From assembly GCF_001029445.1 (NCBI RefSeq), contig NZ_LDOT01000002.1:186001-250000 (forward strand): a DNA stretch of 64,000 nucleotides, written 5' to 3'. The translations under genes and the position numbers were made by a program. Position 1 is the first letter of the stretch, and each line of letters begins with the position of its first letter. The DNA is from Photobacterium aquae. Its GTDB lineage: Bacteria; Pseudomonadota; Gammaproteobacteria; Enterobacterales; Vibrionaceae. Under the pieces are notes generated by a model. That model was not told the origin of the DNA and did not search any database. It was given only the letters and a program-made list of their open reading frames with translations. Of this stretch, positions 45,462-54,312 are shown one piece after another.

Positions 45462-46733
45462 TTAGTGCTGAAATGCCGCCATCAATTCACCGTATAAACC
45501 ACAAAATTGCGCCTTTTGAACAATAACAGAACGCTGCATGATACCCTGTGTGACAAATTGGCCTTGCAACGGATTACCTGCCATTTCTGATTCTCTCTGT
45601 TGATAATGGAATAGCTCTTCCATAACAACCTGATCCCCTTCCAAACCTATAATTTCAGAGATATGGGTGATCTTCCGCGTTCCATCACGCATCCGGCTCA
45701 CCTGAATAATGATATTCACTGCACTCACAATAGTTCGGCGTATGGCATCAATCGGCTGATTCAAGTTTGCCATCATCACCATCGACTCAACACGCGAAAT
45801 CGCATCTCGTGGAGAATTAGCATGCAGCGTCGACATCGACCCATCATGCCCTGTATTCATGGCCTGCAGCATCTCAAAGGCTTCAGCGCCACGGCATTCA
45901 CCAACAATGATACGATCCGGGCGCATACGTAATGCGTTAATCACCAAATCCCTTGGGGTAACCTCCCCGGTCTGCTCGATACTTGCGTGGCGCGTTTCTA
46001 GTCGCACCACATGCGGTTGCAATAAGCGCAACTCCGCAGCATCTTCAATGGTGATCACTCGCTCATCATCCTCAATGTACTGAGACAAAGCGTTTAGCAG
46101 CGTCGTTTTACCTGACCCTGTCCCTCCGGAAATGAGGATATTAAGTCGGCAACGAGCAGCTATCATCAGCACTCTCGCCATGTCTACCGACATTGAGCCT
46201 AAGCCGACCCATTCCTCTAACCCCATCTTTTGTGAACGGAATTTACGAATAGAAATCGTGGTGCCATCAAGAGAAATAGGCGGAATGACAATATTAACCC
46301 GACTCCCATCTTCAAGGCGGGCATCCACCATCGGAGACAACTCATCCACCCTGCGGCCCACCCGCGAAGCAATCCGTTTGGCGACTTCCAATAATTGGTA
46401 CTCACTAACGAACGAGATCTCGGAGCGTTGCAACTTACCATTGCGTTCAAAGAAGATATGTTCAGGACCATTGACCATGATATCGGTGATCGTCGGATCA
46501 TCGATTAATGGCTGTAAAGGACCTAAGCCGAGCAACTCATCCAGCAGGCCTTTCACCAGTCCCTCACGTATCATCTTCGTCATTGGCTGGGTCCGGCTAC
46601 GAGCAAGAATATCAACCGCATTGGATATTTGTTCCTGCAATTCCTCACGGTTCATTTCCTGGATAGCTTCTACGTCCAGCGCTTCGAAAATGTGCTGACG
46701 AAAATCCATGTATATTGATTTTTTAGCACTCAT
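45462..46733 (-). CDS. tadA: Tad secretion ATPase TadA (CpaF family)
   Basis: A 423-residue cytoplasmic GspE/VirB11-type hexameric ATPase powering Flp pilus assembly. Walker A is ILISGGTGSGKTTLLNALSQ (Lys209). The Asp box is VITIEDAAELRL, Walker B is RIIVGECRGAEAFEML, and the His box is MSTLHANSPRDAISR. The CpaF N-terminal domain has IMVNGPEHIFFERNGK. The longest frame starts at 46757, but ATG 46733 forms an ATGA overlap with the tadZ stop and gives the family-like start MSAKKSIYMDF. Confidence 0.95.
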   Translation of the reverse strand: MSAKKSIYMDFRQHIFEALDVEAIQEMNREELQEQISNAVDILARSRTQPMTKMIREGLVKGLLDELLGLGPLQPLIDDPTITDIMVNGPEHIFFERNGKLQRSEISFVSEYQLLEVAKRIASRVGRRVDELSPMVDARLEDGSRVNIVIPPISLDGTTISIRKFRSQKMGLEEWVGLGSMSVDMARVLMIAARCRLNILISGGTGSGKTTLLNALSQYIEDDERVITIEDAAELRLLQPHVVRLETRHASIEQTGEVTPRDLVINALRMRPDRIIVGECRGAEAFEMLQAMNTGHDGSMSTLHANSPRDAISRVESMVMMANLNQPIDAIRRTIVSAVNIIIQVSRMRDGTRKITHISEIIGLEGDQVVMEELFHYQQRESEMAGNPLQGQFVTQGIMQRSVIVQKAQFCGLYGELMAAFQH

Positions 46734-47971
46734 CGCATCATCAACCTCTTCAGCCAATTCATTGTCTTCGCTTTGGCTTTACCATTAATGAGTAACACTA
46801 AATCATTAAATGCCCGTCCCATGGATTTATCACATTGGCTAACACGCCTTCCCTCTATAATCCAATGTGAGACCTGTTTGCTAAATGCTAACGATATAGG
46901 CACCTTCGTTTCCAAATAATGCTCAACTTCCTTGTGATCCAATTCATAGGAGTCCACTGCACGGTGGCGATTAACAATAGGGATAATGCGAATTTTACGC
47001 CCTCCTGCCATTGACATATTCTGAAGTGATTCAATGAGATAACGAGCATTTCTGACCGAAGAGATCGAGGGTTCAATAACCAGAATTACGACATCACTAT
47101 GCTCCAATAGCTGCATTGCATCGACCCAGAAACTGATACTGGCGGAATAATCCTCAACGATAAAGTTGGTCTGCCGATCCAGCATTTGGCATAAATACTG
47201 GCATACTTCCAATACATCCGTATCGGCCTGCTGGCTTTCCATCGCGAGGAGACGCAAATGGCTCTTCACTGGCTGCAGATATAGGCTTGCACTCTCATCA
47301 TCCAATTCAAGCAAGGGTGTTGCCATTTCACTTATGTTGTAACGCTGTAATGTCTCCATACCCAGCATCACATCGATATTGCTGCCTCGATATTGGTGAT
47401 CAACCAATATGGTGTCGGCACCTTGGTTTGAAAGAATAAACGCCAACTCACAAGCGATGAAGGTTGTTCCAATCCCCCCCTTAGAGCCGACGACAGCAAC
47501 ACGTTTTGCTTTGCGGCTTTTATACAACCCGGATATATCACTGACGTTTTTATTCACATGAAGGATAAATTCAGCCAAATCCTGTTTTTCAGTCGGCCAA
47601 AATAAATAGTAAAACCCCATCTCTTTAAGCGTACGCAAGGTGGATATCGCATCTTCCTTCGCTATCACTATCACGCCTTTGTGAGGCGGGATCTGGCTGG
47701 CAAAATACCTCGCATCCTCAACCACATCATCAGAATGATTTAGCTCTAACAAGACGATATTATTCAGATCAGCATGATCTATCTGGTTGGAGTATATCGA
47801 CTCTTTTATGATGGTTGGCTCTGGCCACCCTTCGAAAAGGAACACTTCTTCAATAAGCGTACGAAAATCCTCTGACTGATAAATCAGCGTACAGCTTGCT
47901 GGCCCTTTATTGATCGCGTAGGCCGGTTCAGCGGCCGATGGCGAATTCACCGCTTTTGCTAGGTCAAACAT
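46730..47971 (-). CDS. tadZ: Tad localisation protein TadZ (CpaE family)
   Basis: A 413-residue protein with an atypical receiver-like N-terminal domain (about 25-145; IVLLELNHSDDVVEDARYFA). A MinD/ParA-type ATPase domain (about 155-400) follows, with deviant Walker A VVGSKGGIGTTFIACELAFI. TadZ places the Tad machine, often at a pole. The C-terminal tail is basic (KAKAKTMNWLKRLMMR). Its ATG directly abuts the upstream stop (TAAATG), and its own stop overlaps tadA. Confidence 0.92.
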   Translation of the reverse strand: MFDLAKAVNSPSAAEPAYAINKGPASCTLIYQSEDFRTLIEEVFLFEGWPEPTIIKESIYSNQIDHADLNNIVLLELNHSDDVVEDARYFASQIPPHKGVIVIAKEDAISTLRTLKEMGFYYLFWPTEKQDLAEFILHVNKNVSDISGLYKSRKAKRVAVVGSKGGIGTTFIACELAFILSNQGADTILVDHQYRGSNIDVMLGMETLQRYNISEMATPLLELDDESASLYLQPVKSHLRLLAMESQQADTDVLEVCQYLCQMLDRQTNFIVEDYSASISFWVDAMQLLEHSDVVILVIEPSISSVRNARYLIESLQNMSMAGGRKIRIIPIVNRHRAVDSYELDHKEVEHYLETKVPISLAFSKQVSHWIIEGRRVSQCDKSMGRAFNDLVLLINGKAKAKTMNWLKRLMMR

Positions 47972-48487
47972 TTAATGCTCTCCCCATTTATTGTTGCCCG
48001 GATAGTGCGCAGGCCGGGCCACTTGTTTCATTCGTAGGGTGTCAACAAAACACCCTATACGATGGGCAGGTTGCTCAATCTCTCTGGGGTAACACGTTTC
48101 GGTCATGAAGCGGGTCAATTCGATATCCAGCATCACGTCGCTCGGCAATGAGGACTGATACTCCGCCCGATACTGTTGGGGAGAAAGCCCCCACCACTTC
48201 CACGTAGCCAGCTGCCGCTTCACAAAGGCTTGCCCTTGCTGGGAGCGGTAACGGATAGTAATACTTGCATCAAAATCTAGCTGCCTCGCCTCCCTGACAA
48301 TACGCTCAATCTCATCCTCTGCGGGCTTTGAATTAGGTGTCAGCGTAAATTGGTAGGAATGAGAGACGGTGTACAGTAAGGCTTCAGCCCCCTTGGGAGT
48401 GCTGACATCTTGCGCGCAGCCATTACCCCAAAGTAATACACTCACTACACACGCGTTAATAACGCTGCCATGCATCCATTCTTTCAT
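47972..48487 (-). CDS. Tad lipoprotein, RcpB-like by position
   Basis: A 171-residue probable lipoprotein (signal ending VLLWGNGC, Cys24). It has a beta-rich region with SYQFTLTPNSKPAEDEIERI and Tyr/Arg-rich strands, plus two further cysteines (TETCYPRE, IGCFVDTL). It occupies the rcpB slot between the secretin and tadZ. The N-terminal part resembles the CpaD/RcpB type of outer-membrane Tad component, but the similarity is weak. ATG 48487 overlaps the rcpA stop by 4 bp (ATGA). Confidence 0.65.
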   Translation of the reverse strand: MKEWMHGSVINACVVSVLLWGNGCAQDVSTPKGAEALLYTVSHSYQFTLTPNSKPAEDEIERIVREARQLDFDASITIRYRSQQGQAFVKRQLATWKWWGLSPQQYRAEYQSSLPSDVMLDIELTRFMTETCYPREIEQPAHRIGCFVDTLRMKQVARPAHYPGNNKWGEH

Positions 48488-49827
48488 TGCATGAACCCTC
48501 CCTGAGACAATAAATCAATCCCCAAAGCCTGCTCTGCATCCGTGGTCTTATCCCGATTAATATTGAACCAACGTTCAAGTGTCGCCGTTTTATTGACGTA
48601 GGGAAGTTGCACCTCTTGAGGTGAGGTTGGACGCACCAAATTCACCGTAGCAACAATCACCAGTTCAGATTTTTTCCGTTCTGTCACCGATTTTCTAAAT
48701 AAAGCCCCCAGTACAGGAACATCACCCAATAATGGGATTTTCTGCAATTGTTCAAAGTCATGATTGTTCATCAACCCAGCGAGAATAAAGCTCTGCCCAT
48801 CTGCTAGCTCAACGGTTGTCATCGCTTTTCGTGACGCAAACTGCGGCACTTCTAATCCGGCGGATTTGATATATTGCTCAACCTCACTCACTTCCGGCGC
48901 AATAAGCATACGTACTTTTTCATTGCTCATGACTTTCGCCGTTAGATCTAGTTTGATCCCGAATTCTTTAAAGGAAATATTCACATTATTATTAGTTGAA
49001 ACAATAACGGGTACCTCCCCCCCAACCAAGAAACTGGCAGACTCTCCGGATAACACCGTTAAATTGGGTTCAGCTAACACTTCCGCCATGGTCTCATCAC
49101 CCAATGCAGTAATTAAGGTTGTTAAATCAGCGGCTTTCAATTCGGCAAACGCAAACTGACCAATACCAACACCGACGGTTCCCCAATCAACACCTATGGT
49201 ATTGGCAAAAGATTCCGTTACTTGTGCAACAGAAATCTTCACATTCACTTGCTGGACAGACAGCACCTCAATGTTTTCAACAATACCCTTCCAGCGATTA
49301 TTTCGTGCAAAAATCAAACCTTCAGGTTCTTCTAATTCACTATCAGGAAAGGTAAATTTATCTATTTCTTGATATCGAGCTACTGTTTCACGGTTAAGCA
49401 AGGTGGCAACCAGGCGATAGACATCATCACGTTGTTGTTCTGACTCCACCTGACCACTGACCGAGACCTGCTCGCCGACTGATTCCAATTTGATATCAAG
49501 TTGGGGGAAATGTAGTTTCACCTGGCGGCGAATTTGGCTGAGATCGATATCAACCAATATCCGCTGAGACAATAGAACCTGATTATCTAACCCATAAACG
49601 ATCAAACGAGCTTGACCCACTTCTTTGGCAAAGACGACCAACGTTTGATCATCTATCACCTGGTAGTCAGCAATATCCGGCGTACTAATAAACACCGTAC
49701 TGATTGGCGCAGGGAAATTAAAATGGCGCGCATCATTCAACGTTATATAGGTATCTCCTGCCTGACAATAAGCAGCGAAATAACCACTTATGAGAACCAC
49801 TATTATTTTCAAATATTCCTTTATCAT
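48484..49827 (-). CDS. rcpA: Tad outer-membrane secretin RcpA (CpaC family)
   Basis: A 447-residue exported secretin (signal to about residue 24). It has the pilus-specific N0-like domain (about 25-105; VFISTPDIADYQVIDDQTLV), a BON/KH-like domain (about 107-165) and the secretin channel domain (about 185-420; LAEPNLTVLSGESASFLVGG, MTTVELADGQSFILAGL, IPLLGDVPVLGALF). Secretins form the outer-membrane gate for the pilus. A C7 run at 49017-49023 encodes part of VGGEVPV. Confidence 0.93.
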   Translation of the reverse strand: MIKEYLKIIVVLISGYFAAYCQAGDTYITLNDARHFNFPAPISTVFISTPDIADYQVIDDQTLVVFAKEVGQARLIVYGLDNQVLLSQRILVDIDLSQIRRQVKLHFPQLDIKLESVGEQVSVSGQVESEQQRDDVYRLVATLLNRETVARYQEIDKFTFPDSELEEPEGLIFARNNRWKGIVENIEVLSVQQVNVKISVAQVTESFANTIGVDWGTVGVGIGQFAFAELKAADLTTLITALGDETMAEVLAEPNLTVLSGESASFLVGGEVPVIVSTNNNVNISFKEFGIKLDLTAKVMSNEKVRMLIAPEVSEVEQYIKSAGLEVPQFASRKAMTTVELADGQSFILAGLMNNHDFEQLQKIPLLGDVPVLGALFRKSVTERKKSELVIVATVNLVRPTSPQEVQLPYVNKTATLERWFNINRDKTTDAEQALGIDLLSQGGFMQ

Positions 49828-49829
49828 TG

Positions 49830-50741
49830 TTAGCGTTCCTCTTTGTATCCCAAAAGTTTTTCGATACTAAGAATGCCATCATCGCCATCATGACTTTCAT
49901 CCGCTAAATTCGATGATACTTTGCTACTGCCTCGCAACTCTTCAACATCAGTATAATTATTAATAATACTGCGTAGATCCGCATGAAGAGGTGACTGGTA
50001 CTCATAGCTACGATACATTTCAATATGCATAGCCCGTTGTGCCAATGATAAACGGGCTATATCAGAAGGCTTCACTTCAAGTACAACTGTCATTTTTTGT
50101 TCATTATTAACAGCATGTTGTGCATTGACATTTTCACCCATGTCATTTTTTGAAAATATCTGCTTGCTCCCTGATGCAATACTCATCACTTTGACATGAT
50201 GAAGAAAAATTGTTGCTTCTGTACCAGCAAAATACGGTAATACTTCTTTGACTGTTGCGAGATTTATCTTTGGTGAGCTAATAGAAAGAATATCGACATA
50301 ATCACCAGGATGAATAAAGTTAGTGATTAAATTTTTGGCGCTGACTTGCAGAGGAAATAACGTCATTCCTTCTTTAATCATCAAATCAATATAACCGGGC
50401 TCTCCAGGCTTGGTCTGATATTCTTCCCATATCCATTCTCCTTTCTTAATTGGACTATTAAGCAATACAGTAGGAGAAAAATCGAGTTTAACATCAGTCT
50501 TAAAACCCAGAGCAGCAGCCTCCTGCAACTCGACTTGTTCACGAACAACCTGTGCAGGTGTTATTGCCATCCCTTTGGCCAAATCGGTATTTGAACGCCA
50601 AAGTGTGACATATTGCAGAGCTGGGGCTTGCGGTAAGTTAGCCGTCGATTCTGAGACAGCTGGGCGTAAAATATCAATCACTCCATATACGCCTGAAATT
50701 ACTGCCATCAAGGCTATCACGAATACTTTTTTTCCATTCAT
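49830..50741 (-). CDS. rcpC: Tad periplasmic protein RcpC (CpaB family)
   Basis: A 303-residue protein with an N-terminal membrane or signal helix (VFVIALMAVISGVYGVIDIL). An SAF-type domain (about 55-130; GMAITPAQVVREQVEL, LLNSPIKKGEWIWEE) is followed by the RcpC domain (about 130-240; NFIHPGDYVDILSI, MTVVLEVKPSDIARLSLAQR). It helps stabilise the secretin and affects pilin glycosylation or processing in other species. Two bases separate its stop from the rcpA start. Confidence 0.9.
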   Translation of the reverse strand: MNGKKVFVIALMAVISGVYGVIDILRPAVSESTANLPQAPALQYVTLWRSNTDLAKGMAITPAQVVREQVELQEAAALGFKTDVKLDFSPTVLLNSPIKKGEWIWEEYQTKPGEPGYIDLMIKEGMTLFPLQVSAKNLITNFIHPGDYVDILSISSPKINLATVKEVLPYFAGTEATIFLHHVKVMSIASGSKQIFSKNDMGENVNAQHAVNNEQKMTVVLEVKPSDIARLSLAQRAMHIEMYRSYEYQSPLHADLRSIINNYTDVEELRGSSKVSSNLADESHDGDDGILSIEKLLGYKEER

Positions 50742-50756
50742 AACCGCCCCTTAACC

Positions 50757-51182
50757 CTACAGAAGTTGAACAATAATCGGGATATAAAATCCAATTGCTA
50801 TTGCTAAACCATAAGGCAAGCCAGGATCCATCCCTTTTAATTTTCTTTTTATCAAACGGTATTTCAGCCAATAAAAAACAGCGAGCCCCCCCCCAACCAT
50901 TACAGTTAACCAAAGCGCAAATGGTAGACTCGACAACGGTAATGCCAATGCCAATACCGTTGCCAATTTACTATCCCCTGCACCAAATACATTGGCCTCA
51001 ACCAAGATCGCAGTCATACCAAACACAACCAAGGCTGTTAGCCAACCGCTATATATGCCCATTACAATATTAATGATTAGCGTATTCCCCAATAGAACAA
51101 GGAGCCATCTATTAGGGATACGTCTAACAGTCACATCGCAATAGCAAATATAAACAAGACAACAGGTTAATATTAATAACAT
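50757..51182 (-). CDS. tadV: Tad prepilin peptidase TadV (CpaA family), with G9 tract
   Basis: A 141-residue polytopic aspartic protease that processes the Flp prepilin and the TadE/F pseudopilins. The first Asp lies in YCDVTVRRIPN and the second in the GxGD motif FGAGDSKLATVLALA. About four TM helices are visible. It lacks the methylase domain of larger PilD enzymes, as is normal for TadV. A run of nine C (50886-50894, G9 in the mRNA) encodes VGGGLA. The gene directly follows flp. Confidence 0.93.
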   Translation of the reverse strand: MLLILTCCLVYICYCDVTVRRIPNRWLLVLLGNTLIINIVMGIYSGWLTALVVFGMTAILVEANVFGAGDSKLATVLALALPLSSLPFALWLTVMVGGGLAVFYWLKYRLIKRKLKGMDPGLPYGLAIAIGFYIPIIVQLL

Positions 51183-51188
51183 TTGAGG

Positions 51189-51404
51189 CTAAGGTGTAAA
51201 CACACCAATTTTCGCAGCAATGGTTGCGAATGCTGCTCTCAACTCACCCAAAAATGTAGTTGGTTCAGAAACATTTAAAACTATGGCCAACATCGATGCC
51301 ATTGCGACACCAATCAAACCATACTCAATCGCCGTTACCCCGCGTTCATCTTTCTTATAAGTAGAAAGGAATGCATCGGTTTTTGCATACATTGAACGTA
51401 ACAT
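51189..51404 (-). CDS. flp: Flp-type major pilin
   Basis: A 71-residue prepilin. The leader MLRSMYAKTDAFLSTYKKDE is followed by RG and the mature start VTAIEYGLIG. The G/V cleavage with Glu at +5 and Tyr at +6 is the Flp signature. The single hydrophobic helix continues to about residue 50, followed by a short Ala-rich C-terminus. ATG 51404 has GGAGG 6 nt upstream; the longer frame to 51440 lacks this support. It is the first gene of the Tad operon and the only Flp copy seen. Confidence 0.95.
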   Translation of the reverse strand: MLRSMYAKTDAFLSTYKKDERGVTAIEYGLIGVAMASMLAIVLNVSEPTTFLGELRAAFATIAAKIGVFTP

Positions 51405-51753
51405 TGTAGCCTCCAAATCCATTTTAAATGTTGTAGGCACCGCGCCTTACAATGCAAGATTACTTGGCGTGTTTAATAGATACAAAATAGTCAATATTGA
51501 AAAAATCAATAATGGGCTTATTTTATAAAACCTTGAAGAATAGAATAAATTTCAAAAATAAGAGTAAATATACTAACTTTCAGCCAGATAGATGAAGACA
51601 AGGTACAACGTATAACCCTTATTGCTAACTTAAATGACGAAAAAACATGTTCACTGCTCATGATGTATCTTTGATCCGACTCACAATATTTTATTTGCCA
51701 CCTGCCACACTAGATATGAAACAGTATAAAAATTAATCACTGAGCATAAGGAT
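51405..51753. other. Divergent promoter region of flp and LysR gene
   Basis: 349 bp of AT-rich sequence between two divergent starts, the likely site of LysR-regulated control of the Tad operon. I see no ORF and no clear T-N11-A dyad that I would assign. A sigma-54 promoter was considered and not found. Confidence 0.5.
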
Positions 51754-52608
51754 ATGATAAAACTACATTTAGACAGTATCGCTGCATTTGTCTTGGTTGC
51801 TGACGAAGGATCATTCAGTGCCGCAGCGAGAAAGCTCAATAAGTCGCAATCCACGGTCAGTATTGCAGTTCGGCACTTGGAGGATGAAATTGGCGAACTT
51901 TTATTTTCGAGGGAAAGAAAACAGCCGCAACTAACAGAGAAAGGAAAAATACTCTACCAAACGGCAAAAACATTCATGGATAAATACCATGAGATAGTTT
52001 CTATCGCAAGCACCATAAATAATGACAAGCCTATTACTATACGGCTTGGTATCGATCCGTTGTTATACAGCCGCCACGTCTTAAGTTTACTTTCAGAATT
52101 ATCACTATCATTTCCCAATATTGATGTGATTTTAGAGCATGCATCAAGCAACATCCTGTGTGAAAAAATAGTCAACGGAAATCTAGATCTTGCTTTTGGT
52201 TTTCTCAGTAATTCAAGGGTTTTGGATATTGAATACAGTGATATTTTTTCTGTTAATTATTCATGGGTAAAATCACCAACTTATAACCTACACTCTTCAC
52301 TACTACGACTTTTACTTTTGAATAATGATATTGAACCTACCTGTATTTCAAAAGGTGTTAACTTTAGTATCTGGAAGTTTGATGACGTCACAACATTAAT
52401 CATGATGTGTCTTCAAGACAAAGGGGTTGCGCTACTCTCAGAGGAGATTCAATCGACCTATCTCGATACCGGACAACTAGAACCCGTCAAAAATGATCAG
52501 CGATTCTTCGGGCAGCAACGTAAAGCCAGCCTATTTTGGCGTACCGCCCCCTACTACCCGCCCGCAGTTAAATGGTTACTGGAAAAAGCCAACCAGCCGG
52601 ATATATAG
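51754..52608 (+). CDS. LysR-family transcriptional regulator, candidate Tad regulator
   Basis: A 284-residue LysR regulator. The N-terminal winged HTH (about 5-65) has FVLVADEGSFSAAARKLNKS and STVSIAVRHLEDEIGELLF. The effector-binding domain (about 90-280) has weaker resemblance, with IRLGIDPLLYSRHVLSLLSE. AAGGA lies about 5 nt before ATG 51754. It is transcribed divergently from flp; LysR proteins commonly control the divergent gene, so Tad regulation is inferred. The effector is unknown. It shares the AT-rich composition of the Tad operon. Confidence 0.9.
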   Translation: MIKLHLDSIAAFVLVADEGSFSAAARKLNKSQSTVSIAVRHLEDEIGELLFSRERKQPQLTEKGKILYQTAKTFMDKYHEIVSIASTINNDKPITIRLGIDPLLYSRHVLSLLSELSLSFPNIDVILEHASSNILCEKIVNGNLDLAFGFLSNSRVLDIEYSDIFSVNYSWVKSPTYNLHSSLLRLLLLNNDIEPTCISKGVNFSIWKFDDVTTLIMMCLQDKGVALLSEEIQSTYLDTGQLEPVKNDQRFFGQQRKASLFWRTAPYYPPAVKWLLEKANQPDI

Positions 52609-52613
52609 ACACA

Positions 52614-52643
52614 AAAAAACCAGCGCCTCGGCACTGGTTTTTT
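52614..52643. terminator. Terminator between LysR gene and udp
   Basis: AAAAAACCAG (52614-52623) pairs with CTGGTTTTTT (52634-52643). An inner GCC/GGC pair extends the stem across one mismatch. A and T runs on both sides suit the convergent genes. Confidence 0.88.
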
Positions 52644-52669
52644 ATGTCTATCACTAACGAGTCAGTGAA

Positions 52670-53437
52670 TTATTCAGCAAGCATACGACGAGCAGCATCT
52701 ACAACCACTTTGATTGAACGAGCTTCTGTCTCTTTCAGCGTTGCGTGATCTGGGATCTCTTTTTGTGTGCGGTTGATGATAACGCCTGCAACACAACCTG
52801 CGCGTAGGCCAGAACTTGCACACATGGTCAGCAATGTTGCTGATTCCATTTCAAAGTTCAATACGCCCATTTCCTGCCACTCTTTCATTGAGCCTTGGAA
52901 ACGACGAACAACACGACCAGTGAATGTATCGTGACGCTCCTGACCTGGGTAGAAGGTATCACTTGATGCAGTTACACCCGTGTGAACTGTTGCACCGTCA
53001 GCATCACAAGCCGCTTTCATCGCTGTTGCCACAGTGAAATCTGCTACCGCAGGGAATTCCATTGGAGCAAAGTGCAGGCTTGCACCGTCAAGACGCACAG
53101 AACCGGTTGTTACGATCATATCACCTACGTTGATATGTGGCTGAATAGCACCTGTTGTACCAACACGCAAGAAAGTACGTACGCCTAGTTGCGCCAACTC
53201 TTCTACTGCGATAGACGTAGACGGACCACCGATACCGGTAGAACAAACAACGACAGATTTACCATCCAACTTGGCGCGGTACACAGTGTACTCACGAGAA
53301 CTTGCCAAGAATTCAGGGTTATCCATTAGGTTAGCGATTTTCTCAACACGAGCTGGATCACCAGGGATAATCGCCAACTCGGCACCATTTAGATCCGCTT
53401 TATTTACACCAAGATGGAAAACTGCGTTGTCTGACAT
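52670..53437 (-). CDS. udp: Uridine phosphorylase
   Basis: A 255-residue enzyme converting uridine and phosphate to uracil and ribose-1-phosphate in pyrimidine salvage. It is a hexameric nucleoside phosphorylase I protein. Recognisable parts are [20 protein letters not shown] (phosphate site Gly-Asp-Pro), [20 protein letters not shown], the family signature around [38 protein letters not shown] (uracil and ribose site) and a lid ending [16 protein letters not shown] precedes ATG 53437. The promoter region upstream has two CRP-like sites. Confidence 0.97.
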   Translation of the reverse strand: MSDNAVFHLGVNKADLNGAELAIIPGDPARVEKIANLMDNPEFLASSREYTVYRAKLDGKSVVVCSTGIGGPSTSIAVEELAQLGVRTFLRVGTTGAIQPHINVGDMIVTTGSVRLDGASLHFAPMEFPAVADFTVATAMKAACDADGATVHTGVTASSDTFYPGQERHDTFTGRVVRRFQGSMKEWQEMGVLNFEMESATLLTMCASSGLRAGCVAGVIINRTQKEIPDHATLKETEARSIKVVVDAARRMLAE

Positions 53438-53550
53438 AATGAGTTCCTTACTATTTGTCCGCCGATTAGGGTTTATGAGGTTCGACGGCTAATTATCAAT
53501 TATTGTTTTATAAATGTACTCGATCCACACCGAACATCATTTGTAAAACA

Positions 53551-53653
53551 CAAACTAACGATAGCGGATCGAAAAACACTTTTAAGTGATGACTGTCACA
53601 CCGCAGGGAAAATTATAAATTTCAATTCTCATAAAAAAGTGATCAACATCACA
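53551..53653 (-). promoter_or_regulatory. udp promoter with tandem CRP-like sites 53 bp apart
   Basis: Two matches to TGTGA-N6-TCACA are present: AGTGA-TGACTG-TCACA at 53585-53600 and AGTGA-TCAACA-TCACA at 53638-53653. Their centres are exactly 53 bp apart. A -10-like TATCGT (plus positions 53558-53563) would put transcription start near 53551, with the proximal CRP site at about -41.5 (class II). This copies the CRP/CytR layout known for E. coli udp and deoP2. A CytR half-site between them is not clear. Confidence 0.72.
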
Positions 53654-53928
53654 GGAAATGGTTTGCTTTTGCGGTTTGTCACAATAATTCTTACAGTTAT
53701 GCCTGCTTTATCAAGCGACATTTTATCGGATTTAGCCCTTTCAACATCAACCATTCCCCCCGATAACGAAACTGTACTTGCTCATTCACACTCTTGTCCC
53801 ATCTCCATTTCGCGCAAACATACAAGCCAAGACATCGAGTAACTATACTCAGTCAAAGTTCTCAGCCCGAGCATACTTTCACTAAACAATATAGAAAGAA
53901 CGTTCGGTAAGTTAACGGCAGCTATCCT

Positions 53929-54177
53929 ATGTCTTATTCAATTAACGCAGAATCAGTCAGGAGGCAGGCAATCGAAATTTTCATCAATTTCGAGATTGCC
54001 ATCAACTCAGGGAACGATCGTGAAGTTAGAGCCTCTTGGCGTGAATTAATGGATTTTCGCGCCACCATAAGTGCCATTGAGCCTCCCCCACAACCACTTA
54101 CAGAGCAGCTTGAAGGCTATATCCAGCAATTACAGCCAGCCTATGACTTCTGGTGTACCAACCACCCGGTGCACTAA
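53929..54177 (+). CDS. Small hypothetical protein
   Basis: An 82-residue soluble protein, MSYSINAESVRRQAIEIF to CTNHPVH, predicted to be mainly helical, with a Pro-rich break (EPPPQPLTEQLEGYIQQLQP). No family was recognised. ATG 53929 has a poor ribosome-binding site. Codon choice and an intact frame suggest a real gene. It lies 135 bp before the peroxiredoxin gene on the same strand. The region 53438-53928 upstream holds only the udp control region. Confidence 0.6.
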   Translation: MSYSINAESVRRQAIEIFINFEIAINSGNDREVRASWRELMDFRATISAIEPPPQPLTEQLEGYIQQLQPAYDFWCTNHPVH

Positions 54178-54312
54178 CCACATATTTTGGCCACGAGTGA
54201 TAATCAAGCAATCGGTAAAGACCAGCTAGACTTGTAAAATCCGTGGCTCCTTTTGCTCTCCACCAGCAGCTCGTAAACGGGGCACTCCGCACTCAAACAA
54301 CAAGGGCATACC

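Noticed and set aside
51405..51753. Sigma-54 promoter for flp
   Set aside because: A TTGCA occurs but the GG element 10 bp upstream is missing.
53639..53842. 67-residue open frame upstream of udp
   Set aside because: It starts at a GTG inside the distal CRP-like site and resembles no protein family; the region is better explained as control sequence.
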